From: Bacteroidales bacterium
GTDB taxonomy: Bacteria > Bacteroidota > Bacteroidia > Bacteroidales > WCHB1-69
DNA length: 32,282 nt
Reading direction: 5' to 3'
Assembly (NCBI GenBank): GCA_017615795.1
Contig: JAFZZK010000048.1
Span: 1-32,282 of the forward strand
A model generated the notes under the pieces. It searched no databases. It was not told where the DNA came from and was given only the letters and a program-made list of their open reading frames with translations. Position 1 is the stretch's first letter, and every line of letters starts with the position of its first letter. A program made the position numbers and the translations under genes. This document shows positions 7,552-16,847 of this stretch, piece after piece.

Positions 7552-8625
7552 TTATGCGTACAATTCCGTGAAGATGTCGCGTAATGCTTTGCATTCGCGG
7601 AGTTCTTGCAGGGTAATTTCAGCATGGCCTTTCGTATAGCCGTTACCAATAATCATGGTCACATCGCTGCCTACGCCTTCGGCGCCGAGGGCGGCCTTGG
7701 TGAAGGAGGTGGCCATGGAGAAGAAGTAAACGATACCGTCGTTCTTGGTGCAGAGCACGGAGGTCATTTCGGTATCGGGGATATTGACGTTATTGATGGT
7801 CACGTCGGCCATGTGGCTGTTGGTGAGTTCCGAGATCTTTTCGAGCATGGCGACGGGATCAGCGGCGTTGCCGGCGAAGACGACATCGCAGAATCCGAGT
7901 TTCTCGAGGCGTTCGGTGGACTTCTGGCTGTGGGTCATGCCGATGACCTTGCCCGTCACGCCAACGCGTTTCTTGGCCTCGTAGCAGCAGAGCATGCCGG
8001 ATTTGCCGCCGGCACCGATGATGAGGACCGTGTCGCCGGGTTTGCAGAGCTTGGCGGTCTGTGCGGGAGCACCGGCCACGTCCAAAGCGGAAAGGGAGAG
8101 TTTCTCGGGCAGGTCGGACGGGATCTTGGCGTAGATGCCGCTCTCGAAGAGGATAGCCTTGCCCTTGATGTCCACCTGGTCGACGTCTTCGCGGATCTCA
8201 AGGATTTCGTCGATGCGCAGCGGGGTGAGGGAAAGGGAAACCAATGTGGCAATCTTGTCGCCTTCCTTGAGGTCGATTTTGCCTTTGAGGGCGTCGCCAA
8301 TCTTCTCGACTCTGCCGAGGAGCATGCCGCCGGAGCCAGTTCTGCGGTTACGGTGCTTGCCTTGCAATTCAACGTTGAGGAGCATCTCTTTCTTGATTTC
8401 CTCTTTGATTTGCTCGATGGTTGCACCTTCGCCAGCCTGCTGCTTGGCATAGTTTTCAATATCTGTAAAAGATGCGGAGTCTATATTGAGGGTCTGGACA
8501 TCGATGAGAATCTCGTTGTCGTAAATCTCATCCATGTTGTTGTCAATCTTATTGGCGGGTTGCGGGAGGACGCCCTTGGGCTCAATCACTCGATGAGTGC
8601 CGTACTTGTTACCTTTCTTTTGCAT
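7552..8625 (-). CDS. kdd: L-erythro-3,5-diaminohexanoate dehydrogenase
   Basis: Kdd oxidatively deaminates 3,5-diaminohexanoate to 5-amino-3-oxohexanoate with NAD(P)+, the step after the lysine aminomutases in anaerobic lysine fermentation. I choose the ATG at 8625 (357 residues) because the protein then begins MQKKGNKYGTHRVIEPKGVL, the usual start of the family. An in-frame ATG at 8664 would add 13 residues but sits only about 10 bp from the likely transcription start. The glycine-rich nucleotide-binding loop is VLIIGAGGKSGMLCCYEA, about residues 207-224. The conserved stretch GSGGMLLGRV and a C-terminal FFSMATSFTKAALGAEG also fit. It is a single-gene unit with its own promoter and terminator, away from kamE. 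The usual companions kce, kal, kamA and kamD are not in the window. Confidence 0.94.
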   Translation of the reverse strand: MQKKGNKYGTHRVIEPKGVLPQPANKIDNNMDEIYDNEILIDVQTLNIDSASFTDIENYAKQQAGEGATIEQIKEEIKKEMLLNVELQGKHRNRRTGSGGMLLGRVEKIGDALKGKIDLKEGDKIATLVSLSLTPLRIDEILEIREDVDQVDIKGKAILFESGIYAKIPSDLPEKLSLSALDVAGAPAQTAKLCKPGDTVLIIGAGGKSGMLCCYEAKKRVGVTGKVIGMTHSQKSTERLEKLGFCDVVFAGNAADPVAMLEKISELTNSHMADVTINNVNIPDTEMTSVLCTKNDGIVYFFSMATSFTKAALGAEGVGSDVTMIIGNGYTKGHAEITLQELRECKALRDIFTELYA

Positions 8626-8680
8626 ATAATATTGGTTTTTAGATTTATAGTTTAAATTCCCCATTCATGGGAAAGCGGTG

Positions 8681-8710
8681 CAAAGATAATGTTTTTTTTA
8701 AATCGTGCAA
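8681..8710 (-). promoter_or_regulatory. Bacteroidota-type promoter of kdd
   Basis: The minus strand has TTG (plus CAA 8708-8710), 19 bp, then TATCTTTG (plus CAAAGATA 8681-8688), a good match to the -33/-7 consensus. Transcription should start near 8674, leaving about a 50-base leader to the ATG at 8625. Confidence 0.7.
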
Positions 8711-8746
8711 CGCCTTTCAGAAAAAAAGAAATACACAATTATATGT

Positions 8747-9559
8747 TTAATTCGATTTTGCTGTTTCCGTCTGTTTATCGGGCAAATTCTCTTTTTTGCT
8801 GATATTGTCCATGATATAGTCGGAGATGACGGTGTATATTGTTCGTGTTTTTTCGTCGGGAAGCATTTTCAGGTGCTTTTCCATCACCGTTCGGTCACTT
8901 CTGGCCGCGGGGCCGGTTTGTGCTTCGGCGGGGGATAGCGTGTGAAGTTTGTTTAAGGTCTGCCGCATCAGGGGCAACAGCATCTTGATATCCATGCCGT
9001 TGGCCTTGAGGATGTCGTCGGCAATGCTTGCCATGGCGTTGCCGAAATTGTTGGCGAAGACGGCCGCCAGATGAAGCACGGCACGTTGTTCCTCACAGAC
9101 AATGTGGCATGTGTCAGACAGAGTCTGGGCCAACCGCATGGTCAAGGCCCTGCTTTCGTTGATGTGATTGTTTTCCACACACAGCGGCACCTCAAGTTCG
9201 GACAGGTTGGTGTGCTTGGAGAAGGTCTGCAACGGGTACAGCACCCCGTACTCGCGGGCAAATGTCTCAAAGACCTCTTGAGACACGGTGCCGGCTGTGT
9301 GCAGGGCCACGGGCATGCGGAAGGGGATTTGGCATAAGACATCGCGATAGGCATCGTCCTTGACGGAGAAGAGGTAGATGTCGCAGCAGGGGTTGAGTCT
9401 TGATAGGTCGTCAATGGCCTCTGCGCCGACAGCGGCTGCCAGCTCTTGGGCATGCTCCAACTGCCGACTGTAGACTTGGGCGATTCGGAACTCTTGCGAG
9501 TGCCGCAGTCGCTCGGCCACCCAGTGGGCCACGTTCCCGGAACCAATCAGTGCAATCAT
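8747..9559 (-). CDS. DUF2520 / Rossmann-like NAD(P)-binding protein (ProC-like fold)
   Basis: The 270-residue protein starts with the dinucleotide-binding signature ALIGSGNVAHWVAERL (G7, G9, N10) and a Rossmann beta-alpha-beta fold. The middle keeps the DUF2520 motifs LHTAGTVSQEVFE and YGVLYPLQTFSK, and the helical second half, with HLAAVFANNFGNAM, resembles the dimerisation domain of pyrroline-5-carboxylate reductase and ketopantoate reductase relatives. The real substrate is unknown. The start ATG overlaps the stop of the upstream kinase gene (TGATG), so the two are translationally coupled. In related genomes this gene often lies near maf or kdsC-type genes; I see neither here. Confidence 0.85.
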   Translation of the reverse strand: MIALIGSGNVAHWVAERLRHSQEFRIAQVYSRQLEHAQELAAAVGAEAIDDLSRLNPCCDIYLFSVKDDAYRDVLCQIPFRMPVALHTAGTVSQEVFETFAREYGVLYPLQTFSKHTNLSELEVPLCVENNHINESRALTMRLAQTLSDTCHIVCEEQRAVLHLAAVFANNFGNAMASIADDILKANGMDIKMLLPLMRQTLNKLHTLSPAEAQTGPAARSDRTVMEKHLKMLPDEKTRTIYTVISDYIMDNISKKENLPDKQTETAKSN

Positions 9560-11223
9560 CAGTAGGAGAATTTGCTGCCGCCGACGAACTCGCGCAGGAT
9601 GGAGAAGCTCGGGATTTTATCGTCGTGGATGCTCTTGAAGTAGGAGAGGAATTTGAGCAGGCGGGATGCCTCGGCAAATTCGACGGTTGTTTCCGGAACC
9701 ATGCGCAGGATAGCCTGTGCGTAAGGCTTCAGAACGCCTAATTCAAAGATGAGCGATGTGTTGATCATCTCGTCGGCATTCTCTTGGAAGGGGAAGATGT
9801 TTTTGCGCTCGCCTTCCCGGACGCTGGGCCAGCGGCGCAGCGTGTCCACGGCAGAGTAACCACGGTAGTTGAAGTCGCGCACAATGCGGCGGATCAGTCG
9901 GTTGTCAGTGGTCGGGATGGGATTCTGCCGGTCGATGGAGATGGAGGTGAGGGCGGATACGAAGATTTTGAACTTCACCTCGTCCGGCACCTGGGCGGTG
10001 AGCTTGGGGTTGAGGCAGTGAATGCCTTCAATGACGAGCACGGATTCCTCGTCCAACTGCATATACTTGCCTTTCCACTCTTTCTTGCCTGTTGAAAAGT
10101 TGAAGGTGGGAATCTCCACGCGCTTGCCTTCCAACAGTTCGGCGAGGGTCTTGTTGAAGAGGGGCAGGTCGATGGCCTCGACGCACTCGAAGTCGTAGTT
10201 GCCGTTTTTGTCCTTGGGGGTTTCTTCGCGCTCCAGGAAAAAGTCGTCCACGGAGATCAGCACGGGATGATAGCCGAGCACGCCGAGTTGTACGGAAAGT
10301 CGTTTGCATGTCGTGGTTTTTCCGGAGCTGGACGGCCCGCTGATGAGTACCATTTTGACATTGGGGCGGGCAGCAATGGCCTCCGCCACATCGGTGATGC
10401 GCTTCTCCTGGAAAGCTTCCGCCACAAGGATCATCTCCGTCACCATGTTCTCGTCTATCAGCCGGTTTACATCGCTGACGTACGAGACTCCGAGCTTCTC
10501 GGCCCAGTCCTTGTTCTCCTTGTAAACAGCGAAGAGCTTCGGGAATGTTCGTGTCTTGGCCATGGCGGTGAGCTTGGTGGAAGACGGCAGTTTCAGCAGC
10601 ATGCCGTTCTCATATTTTTCCAAGCCGAACGTGGTCAGATAACCGGTGGAGGGTACCATGTAGCCGTAATAATAATTAATGGTATTCTCCAATTTGTATA
10701 TGGACGTGAAAATGTGATCGCGCTGCTTGAAGAGTTCCTTTTTGTCTTCCAAACCATACTCCTCGAACTTTTCGATGGCCTGGGCGGTCATCATCTCCAT
10801 GTGCTCAAATGGAAGGTCGCGTCGGACGGTTTCCTGCATGGAATGCAGAAGACGGTTCACGAGATTGTCGTCCAACGGCTCATCGAGGTTGTCGAGCGTG
10901 CAAAAGCGCCCGCCCGAAATGGAGTGCTTGATGCGGAGTTTTACTTTGAGGGGTAACACGTCATGCACGGCTTTGCAGAGCAGCAGGTAGGTGGAGCGGA
11001 TGTACATGTCGTGACCATATGTGGTATAGTAGTCGAAGAAGTTGATGATGGCAGGTTTGTGGATGCGATATGTGAGAGAACGGACCTTGTTGTTTACCAA
11101 GGCACCCAGGATTTCGTTTTCGTTGTCGATTTTACAAAAGTGGAGATATTCCTTCAACGTCATGCCATATTCGACGTCGTGATGTTGTTCGATATTCTTG
11201 CAATAAATGGTTACAGTTGCCAT
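9559..11223 (-). CDS. Nucleoside (uridine-type) kinase with TGS/ThrRS-like N-terminal domains
   Basis: The C-terminal half is a phosphoribulokinase/uridine kinase domain. Its Walker A loop is GPSSSGKTTT at residues 296-305, the Walker B-like DDFF motif lies near residue 328, and VLVIEGIHCLNP follows. It therefore probably phosphorylates uridine, cytidine or a related small molecule with ATP. The N-terminal 60 residues resemble a TGS domain, and residues about 85-160 resemble the second additional domain of threonyl-tRNA synthetase (HSISGGRFC). This 554-residue architecture is common in Bacteroidota and Firmicutes and poorly characterised; the substrate is unproven. The stop overlaps the start of the DUF2520 gene. 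A TATTTTTG box lies 20 bp before the ATG. Confidence 0.88.
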   Translation of the reverse strand: MATVTIYCKNIEQHHDVEYGMTLKEYLHFCKIDNENEILGALVNNKVRSLTYRIHKPAIINFFDYYTTYGHDMYIRSTYLLLCKAVHDVLPLKVKLRIKHSISGGRFCTLDNLDEPLDDNLVNRLLHSMQETVRRDLPFEHMEMMTAQAIEKFEEYGLEDKKELFKQRDHIFTSIYKLENTINYYYGYMVPSTGYLTTFGLEKYENGMLLKLPSSTKLTAMAKTRTFPKLFAVYKENKDWAEKLGVSYVSDVNRLIDENMVTEMILVAEAFQEKRITDVAEAIAARPNVKMVLISGPSSSGKTTTCKRLSVQLGVLGYHPVLISVDDFFLEREETPKDKNGNYDFECVEAIDLPLFNKTLAELLEGKRVEIPTFNFSTGKKEWKGKYMQLDEESVLVIEGIHCLNPKLTAQVPDEVKFKIFVSALTSISIDRQNPIPTTDNRLIRRIVRDFNYRGYSAVDTLRRWPSVREGERKNIFPFQENADEMINTSLIFELGVLKPYAQAILRMVPETTVEFAEASRLLKFLSYFKSIHDDKIPSFSILREFVGGSKFSY

Positions 11224-11243
11224 AGTCTTTTGTTTTAAGGGTG

Positions 11244-11251
11244 CAAAAATA
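11244..11251 (-). promoter_or_regulatory. -7 box for the nucleoside kinase operon
   Basis: The minus strand reads TATTTTTG 20 bp upstream of the ATG at 11223, in the 40-bp gap after the glycosyltransferase gene. No convincing -33 element was found. Confidence 0.5.
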
Positions 11252-11263
11252 GTAAAAATGCCT

Positions 11264-12871
11264 TTATTTCATTTCTAATTTGATGATGGTACTATCTTGT
11301 TCCATGAAATCCTCAATCCAAGGGTTGCGCACGACGGCGACCGTTCTGCCTTGCTTTTGCAAGGTCTTCAGGGTCTCGGGAGATGGTTTGTCGAAATAGC
11401 TTTCACGGCCGCTATAGAAAGTGGCAGGGATGCAGCTGGTATAGTCTCCGTAGGGATAAGATGGTGTCATAACGTTGAAAATGAGGCCTTTTTCTGGGAT
11501 TATTTTGCCCCATTCCTCGAAATTCTTTTTGTTTTCCGCGCACACTTGAAAGAACATTTCGCTGGTTTCGCGGTAGAAGTTGGGATAGTTGCTGCCGTAA
11601 ACCGCATACGCCGTGCATAAGCAGGCCACGAGAATGGTCAGGACAGCTTGGGAATGAATGAGCTTTGAGAGAAGTTGGTGTATTTTGGCTAAGATAGCCG
11701 CGATGGACAGGAATCCGACGAAGCTGACCACGAAGGTGAAGCCCGGCATTTTGGTCTTTGCAAAACTGAAGAACAGAAAGACAAAGAGCGTTGTCGCAAT
11801 AAAGGTGATCCGCTGGCTCTTGCTGCGGAGTGCCCGTATGGCTAAGACAAAGCCTACAGCCAGCACTGCATAGCAAAGGATGGTGTTGAAGTTCCAGACG
11901 GAATGGATGTCCGTACAGTGTGGACCGCGTCCGAAGAAATGAATGGGCAGGATTATCAGGTAGAAGTTCCACGGGCCGGTATGCAATTCGATGCCCTTGG
12001 AAGCGTGCTGGAAGTTGAATAGAAATTCTTGCCGGGCTATTTCAGGAAATTGGTGGAGACAATAGATTTGCCAAGGGAGCACGACCAACAGGGTGACGGC
12101 CAAGGCGGCCAGTAGGTGTCCCCATTCCCATTCGCGGAAACGGAATCCCTTTTCTGCCAGGAGATAGAAGCCCCAAACGAGATACACTAACAAGCCCACC
12201 AACCATTTGGTCAGGATGGCGCATCCGGATAAAAGTCCGATGAGCAAAGCCCATCGCCAATTGGCTCGTCCTCGATGTGTATATTCCACGAACGCCCAGA
12301 CGGATGCCGTAATATAAAACAAGAAGCAGACATCATTGTGGTCTGTGCTGACTACGCCGGAGGTGAGGCAGAGAAGAAACCATGAAGCGGCGGTGGAAAG
12401 GGCTGTGAAAAAAGCGATGTCGCGGCGTTGGGTGAGCAGATGGGCTATCCGGTAGTTGAGCGGGACAAGCAGTGTGCACATCAGGACAGAAGGTAGGCGA
12501 AGCGATAGTTCTGAAATGCCGAATAGTTTGAAAGACAGGGCGATTTGCCAGATGAAGAGCGGTTGTTTGTGCAGCCAGATATGGGCGCATATCCAATGGT
12601 TGTAGTCGTGGTCGGGCAGGATGGCTTCTGTATAAAGCATGGGTTGGAAGGGGTGTGTCATGCAATTCTTGGCCACCAAGGCATGATACTGTTCATCCCA
12701 TAGGTTGAGAAAAGGGTAGAGTTGGGCGGACATCAGGTAAAAACAGAACCCGCCGAGCGTGAGGAACAGCAAGGCCCAGCCGTCCTTCTCCCGTCGCCAG
12801 ATGAGGGTGGCGGCGAAGACGAGTGCCTGAGAACAGGCAAACCATATCTTTATGTTAAGAGGAAGCTCCAT
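11264..12871 (-). CDS. Glycosyltransferase family 39 (ArnT/PMT-like) membrane protein
   Basis: This 535-residue integral membrane protein has about eleven predicted hydrophobic helices and is expected to move a sugar from a polyprenyl-phosphate donor to a lipid, glycan or protein on the periplasmic side. The first large periplasmic loop carries the catalytic acidic pair in NLWDEQYHALVAKN (D59, E60), and the second GT39 signature HKQPLFIWQIALSFKLFG lies near residue 101. The last 120 residues form a soluble domain after the final membrane segments. The acceptor is unknown; lipid A or surface-protein glycosylation are options. The gene follows ribBA on the same strand, but the ribBA terminator lies between them. 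I could not find a clear promoter of its own. Confidence 0.88.
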   Translation of the reverse strand: MELPLNIKIWFACSQALVFAATLIWRREKDGWALLFLTLGGFCFYLMSAQLYPFLNLWDEQYHALVAKNCMTHPFQPMLYTEAILPDHDYNHWICAHIWLHKQPLFIWQIALSFKLFGISELSLRLPSVLMCTLLVPLNYRIAHLLTQRRDIAFFTALSTAASWFLLCLTSGVVSTDHNDVCFLFYITASVWAFVEYTHRGRANWRWALLIGLLSGCAILTKWLVGLLVYLVWGFYLLAEKGFRFREWEWGHLLAALAVTLLVVLPWQIYCLHQFPEIARQEFLFNFQHASKGIELHTGPWNFYLIILPIHFFGRGPHCTDIHSVWNFNTILCYAVLAVGFVLAIRALRSKSQRITFIATTLFVFLFFSFAKTKMPGFTFVVSFVGFLSIAAILAKIHQLLSKLIHSQAVLTILVACLCTAYAVYGSNYPNFYRETSEMFFQVCAENKKNFEEWGKIIPEKGLIFNVMTPSYPYGDYTSCIPATFYSGRESYFDKPSPETLKTLQKQGRTVAVVRNPWIEDFMEQDSTIIKLEMK

Positions 12872-12915
12872 TGGGTGGATTTAGTCGAAAATGTTTCGTT
12901 TTCTCTTTGTCTATG

Positions 12916-12950
12916 AAAAACCCCGTGGACGTTCTTCTTTGTTCACGGGG
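12916..12950 (-). terminator. Rho-independent terminator downstream of ribBA
   Basis: On the minus strand CCCCGTGAAC (from 12950) pairs with GTCCACGGGG (to 12921), with one mismatch and a 10-base loop, followed by TTTTT (12916-12920). It begins 10 bp past the ribBA stop. Confidence 0.85.
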
Positions 12951-12959
12951 ATTGTTGGT

Positions 12960-14168
12960 TTATTCCATGTGCAATTCGTGCCCCATCTTGTCCTGTTTGG
13001 TCTTGAGGTATCGTTTGTTGACCTCGTTGGGGGGGATGATGATGGGCACGGTTTCGGTGATGCTGATGCCGTGGGCGGTGAGACCGACGCGCTTGGCGGG
13101 GTTGTTGGTGATGAGGCGCACGTTGGTGGCGCCGAGGTCGCGCAGGATTTGTGCCCCTATGCCATAGTCGCGCTCGTCAGCTTTGAATCCGAGTTCAAGA
13201 TTGGCCTCCACAGTGTCGCGCCCTAACTCTTGCAGGTGGTAGGCGCGCAGCTTGTTGACCAAGCCGATGCCACGGCCTTCCTGGCTCATGTAGAGGATGA
13301 GGCCCTTGCCCTCCTTGTCGACCATCTCCATGGAACGGTGCAGCTGGTCGCCGCAGTCGCATTTGCAGGAGCCGAAGATGTCGCCCGTGGCGCAGGAGGA
13401 GTGGACGCGTGTCAGCACCGGCTCGCCCTCTTTCCAGTCGCCCTTTTTGAGTGCCAGATGGGTGGCACCGTTGTTGAGCTGGGTATAGGCGATGAGGCGG
13501 AAGTTGCCCCATTGCGTGGGCAGGTTGACCTCTTGTTCCTTGCGGATGAGTTTCTCTTTTTGGAGGCGGTAGGCGATAAGTTTCTCGATGCTGGTGATGT
13601 TAAGGTCGAAGCGTTCGGCCACTTCGAGCAGTTGGGGCATGCGAGCCATGGTGCCGTCGGGGTTGATGATCTCGATGAGGGCCCCCACGGGGGTGAGTCC
13701 GGCCAAGCGGCAAAGGTCGACGGCGGCTTCGGTGTGTCCGGCGCGCACAAGCACGCCCCCGTCGCGGGCACGCAAGGGGTTGACATGGCCGGGGCGTCCG
13801 AAGTTGTGAGGCTTCATCCCTGCATCCGCCAACGCCTGTATGGTGGCGGCACGGTCGTGCATGGAGACGCCCGTGGTGCAGCCGTGCTCCAAGAGATCAA
13901 CGGTCACGGTGAAGGGCGTGCCGAGCAATGAGGTGTTGTTCGACACCTGCATCTCCAAGCCCAATTCTTCGCAGCGCTGTTGCGTCATCGGGGTGCAAAG
14001 CACTCCGCGACCATATTGCAACATGAAATTCACCTTCTCGGGCGTGATTTTCTCCGCCGCGATGATAAAATCGCCTTCGTTTTCCCGGTCCTCGTCGTCC
14101 ACGACGATGACAAACTTGCCGGCCTTGAGGTCTTCCAAGGCCTGCTCTATACTACATATTTTTTTCAT
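12960..14168 (-). CDS. ribBA: Bifunctional 3,4-dihydroxy-2-butanone 4-phosphate synthase / GTP cyclohydrolase II
   Basis: RibBA supplies both precursors of riboflavin: the N-terminal domain converts ribulose 5-phosphate to dihydroxybutanone phosphate, and the C-terminal domain opens GTP to the diaminopyrimidine. Residues 1-205 hold the RibB motifs [11 protein letters not shown] (24-34) and [19 protein letters not shown] (124-142). Residues about 206-400 are RibA, with zinc ligands C259, C270 and C272 ([16 protein letters not shown]) and the EGRGIGL loop. The 402-residue length is typical. The ATG at 14168 lies 59 bp after the DUF5689 gene stop; this gap is too short for an FMN riboswitch and none is seen. 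No other rib genes are in the window. Confidence 0.97.
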   Translation of the reverse strand: MKKICSIEQALEDLKAGKFVIVVDDEDRENEGDFIIAAEKITPEKVNFMLQYGRGVLCTPMTQQRCEELGLEMQVSNNTSLLGTPFTVTVDLLEHGCTTGVSMHDRAATIQALADAGMKPHNFGRPGHVNPLRARDGGVLVRAGHTEAAVDLCRLAGLTPVGALIEIINPDGTMARMPQLLEVAERFDLNITSIEKLIAYRLQKEKLIRKEQEVNLPTQWGNFRLIAYTQLNNGATHLALKKGDWKEGEPVLTRVHSSCATGDIFGSCKCDCGDQLHRSMEMVDKEGKGLILYMSQEGRGIGLVNKLRAYHLQELGRDTVEANLELGFKADERDYGIGAQILRDLGATNVRLITNNPAKRVGLTAHGISITETVPIIIPPNEVNKRYLKTKQDKMGHELHME

Positions 14169-14227
14169 TATAAATTTGAGTGTTCAAGGTTATCAGAAGA
14201 GTTTCCTTAAATGGAAGGAAGAAGCCT

Positions 14228-15532
14228 TTATTTTTGGATTTCGGTTTTGGCGAGCTTCATGCCGCGCACCATCCAGCGGGTGCCCGCCACGCTGCCGTCC
14301 TTGTGATAGCGCAGGGCTACATGGAAGTTGCCGCCGCTCAGGTCTGGGAATGTTAACGCGTTGCTGAATGCAAAATCGCTGGGGAAGACATTGATGTTGG
14401 GCGTGAAAGGCTGCCATTCGCTTTCATTGAACTCGTCTCCGTCGGTATATGTGGTGGAGTAGTAGGCTTGATAATAGGTGGCCGGACTGCCGCCCACGTT
14501 GTTGGCGTGGTCTATGTAAAGCATGACACCGTCCAACTCGTTCAGACTCAGGACGGGTGAGATGAGCCAGTCGTCACAGTTTGTGTTCGAGGTGTTGTGA
14601 TAGAGGAATTGGCTGCCGTTGTATTCTTGGTATTTCCAGCTCTCGTTGTTGGGATATTGGCTCCAACCACCCGTGGTGAGGGAGTTTTCGTCGAAATTGA
14701 ATGCCTGCAGGATGACTTCCTGCTCCGTGACTGCGCTTTGGACGTCCTCTTTGGTGCGGAGCGTGAGTTGGTATTCTGAGTTGTAGACACTGAGGATACC
14801 GTAAAGGCAATACTCCTTGGAGGCATCGATGACGATGGAACGGAAATTGGCGTAGTTGGAGGTGCGCACGATGACGGTCGCGCCACCGATGGTGACCTCG
14901 CGGTCCATCGTGAAATCATCGTTGGCCAACGGCTCCCCGTCGTATTTGCTGTCGAATTTGCAGCCGTTGAGCTTCACCAAGCAGTTGACATTCTCGGCTG
15001 TGAGCTGGTTGTTGCCCGTCACCTCGATGGGGTTGGCTACAATGGGGTTGGTGGGGTCGGGGAGACCGTCCTTGTGGATGTAGCGATCGAGGGCGTTCTG
15101 GTTGATGCGCCCCACGGAGGTGGGATATTTCCATCCGATCTGGGGCTTGTTGTGATAGTCGCCCACGATAAGCCCACGGCAGTCGAGGTAGATGGTCTGC
15201 CCCACAGGGTAGTCGTTGTAAAGCCCCGTGCGGTCGATGGAAATCTCGATGCCGCCGGTCTCGTCCTGGATGGTCATGTATTTGTAGCAGTTGCCGCCCT
15301 CGTCGGAGCTGACCACCACGGCCTTGACGATAAAGGTTTCGTCCCATCGGCAGATGGAGTCCTGGGTGCCGGAGCCGAGCGAGGTGTGCATGGCCTTGAT
15401 GTCGGCGATGGTGTGGTTGGCGGCAGGGCCGTTGTAAACGGGGACCTGAAACTCGGGTTCTTCCCACTTGTTGCAGGATGCTATGCAGAGTGTGGCAATT
15501 AATAAACTCAGGATTATATTGGTCTTTTTCAT
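14228..15532 (-). CDS. DUF5689 surface lipoprotein with choice-of-anchor J-like C-terminal domain
   Basis: This 434-residue lipoprotein starts with a signal peptide and lipobox (LCIASC, cysteine 20). The DUF5689 region spans about residues 38-265, with motifs FIVKAVVVSSDEGGNCYKYMTIQDETGGIEI and YPVGQTIYLDCRGL; it resembles an OB-fold-like beta domain. Residues about 275-430 form a jelly-roll domain (FNFDENSLTTGGWSQYP ... DDWLISPVLSL), a common carbohydrate-binding-like module in Bacteroidota. It is a paralogue of the gene 15 bp upstream and closes a three-gene unit headed by a TonB-dependent receptor. By analogy with SusCD systems, the pair may capture a ligand for the receptor; the ligand is unknown. 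Confidence 0.88.
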   Translation of the reverse strand: MKKTNIILSLLIATLCIASCNKWEEPEFQVPVYNGPAANHTIADIKAMHTSLGSGTQDSICRWDETFIVKAVVVSSDEGGNCYKYMTIQDETGGIEISIDRTGLYNDYPVGQTIYLDCRGLIVGDYHNKPQIGWKYPTSVGRINQNALDRYIHKDGLPDPTNPIVANPIEVTGNNQLTAENVNCLVKLNGCKFDSKYDGEPLANDDFTMDREVTIGGATVIVRTSNYANFRSIVIDASKEYCLYGILSVYNSEYQLTLRTKEDVQSAVTEQEVILQAFNFDENSLTTGGWSQYPNNESWKYQEYNGSQFLYHNTSNTNCDDWLISPVLSLNELDGVMLYIDHANNVGGSPATYYQAYYSTTYTDGDEFNESEWQPFTPNINVFPSDFAFSNALTFPDLSGGNFHVALRYHKDGSVAGTRWMVRGMKLAKTEIQK

Positions 15533-15547
15533 ATTCTCGTGGATGTT

Positions 15548-16801
15548 TTAGTAGACAATGGCGGAAATGTGAAGGTTCGTGATATACCAGGAACTGTTGC
15601 TCCCATTATAATGGTAGGCGATTCGGAAATTGGGCGTGAGTTGACACTCTTGCAGGTCGCAGATGCAGGAGGATAGATTGCTGCTGGTGAAGTTGTATAC
15701 AGGTAGATCAGTCCATGTGGTTGTGTAAGGATCTCCCGTGTAGTTGTTGGTATAGCACAAAATCATGCCATCGCTGCCACCTGTTCCCGCAATACGGTGG
15801 TCGAAGCGGAGCTCCGGCGAGTCTGCGTTTGTGATGTCGATGGTCGGGGAGATGAGCCAGCTGTCGGAAGAGCCGTTGTTGGAGTTGATGTAGAAGCCCG
15901 TGAAGCTGGTGTTGGTGAGCACTGACCACTCGCTGCCAGAGGAGAATCGCTGCCATCCGTCGTTGAAGGCGGTGCTGTAGTTTACCGTGAAGACATCAGC
16001 GGTGTGCGGCGGCGTGACAAAGTCCATGACATCGTCCAAATCGCGGATCACGATTTGGACGGTGTTGTTGTAGCGGGTCAGGATGCCCACCACGGTGCCG
16101 GAGCCAGTGGGGAGCATCTCGTTGATGAAGTCGGCGTAGTTGGAGGTGCGCATCGTGATGGTGGTGCCGTCAATCATCTCGATGTCGTGGCTGGTGGCGG
16201 CGTTGGGTGCGCAATAGGTGGCCATGCCGCCCTCCACGAAGTGGCAGGTCTCTAATTTCACCAAACGGTTGTACCAACTGTCGGGAATGTCGTTGGCATG
16301 GGGGACGGAGGTCAACACGATTTGCGGCTCGAAAGGTTGGGGTATGCCATCGCAGTAGATGTAGTTGCTGATCTTTCCGGAAGGGATGGCCTGCATGGCA
16401 TCGTTGGCCCATATACCTAATTGCGGCAACTTGCGGTAGTCGCCCAAGTCAAGGCCGCTGCACTTGACAAAGACACGTTGACCGACTTTGAACTTGTTGT
16501 GCAGGGCAGTGTTGTTGATTTTGATCTGGATGCCGCCGGTTCCATCCTCGATGTTGATGTATTTGTAGCAGTTACCGTGTTTGTCGGAGGTGGTGACGAT
16601 GCCCGTGATGATGATGTCACTGGAGTCCGGGATGTGGATGTAGGAGTCCAAGGAACCGATTTCATGCATGGCAAGCAGCTCCGCAATGGTCGTGTTGGCT
16701 TTTAAATCAGAGTGTGGCACGGGAGCGATGTCGGGCTCGAGGTTGCAGGATGCGAAAAGCACGACGGCCAAAATCCAAAGTGTATGTTTCAATATCTTCA
16801 T
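15548..16801 (-). CDS. DUF5689 surface lipoprotein (paralogue)
   Basis: This 417-residue lipoprotein has a lipobox (LFASC, cysteine 19) and the same layout as its downstream neighbour. The DUF5689 region (IIITGIVTTSDKHGNCYKYINIEDGTGGIQIKI, then FKVGQRVFVKCSGLDLGDYRKLPQLG) is followed by a jelly-roll module (FNDGWQRFSSGSEW ... DSWLISPTIDI). Conserved shared strings such as RTSNYADF / RTSNYANF show that the two genes arose by duplication. It lies 46 bp downstream of the receptor gene, so it should be co-transcribed with it. Localisation to the outer membrane surface is inferred. Confidence 0.88.
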   Translation of the reverse strand: MKILKHTLWILAVVLFASCNLEPDIAPVPHSDLKANTTIAELLAMHEIGSLDSYIHIPDSSDIIITGIVTTSDKHGNCYKYINIEDGTGGIQIKINNTALHNKFKVGQRVFVKCSGLDLGDYRKLPQLGIWANDAMQAIPSGKISNYIYCDGIPQPFEPQIVLTSVPHANDIPDSWYNRLVKLETCHFVEGGMATYCAPNAATSHDIEMIDGTTITMRTSNYADFINEMLPTGSGTVVGILTRYNNTVQIVIRDLDDVMDFVTPPHTADVFTVNYSTAFNDGWQRFSSGSEWSVLTNTSFTGFYINSNNGSSDSWLISPTIDITNADSPELRFDHRIAGTGGSDGMILCYTNNYTGDPYTTTWTDLPVYNFTSSNLSSCICDLQECQLTPNFRIAYHYNGSNSSWYITNLHISAIVY

Positions 16802-16847
16802 TGTATCTTTTTTTGCAGTTAAACGATGTTCAAATGTACTTGCCCTA

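Noticed and set aside
7606-8655. 349-codon plus-strand frame over kdd
   Set aside because: Shadow of a confidently identified gene; composition (runs of G, A, V, D, H) is typical of an antisense frame.
14169-14227. FMN riboswitch upstream of ribBA
   Set aside because: Only 59 bp separate ribBA from the preceding gene and no RFN-type conserved segments are present.
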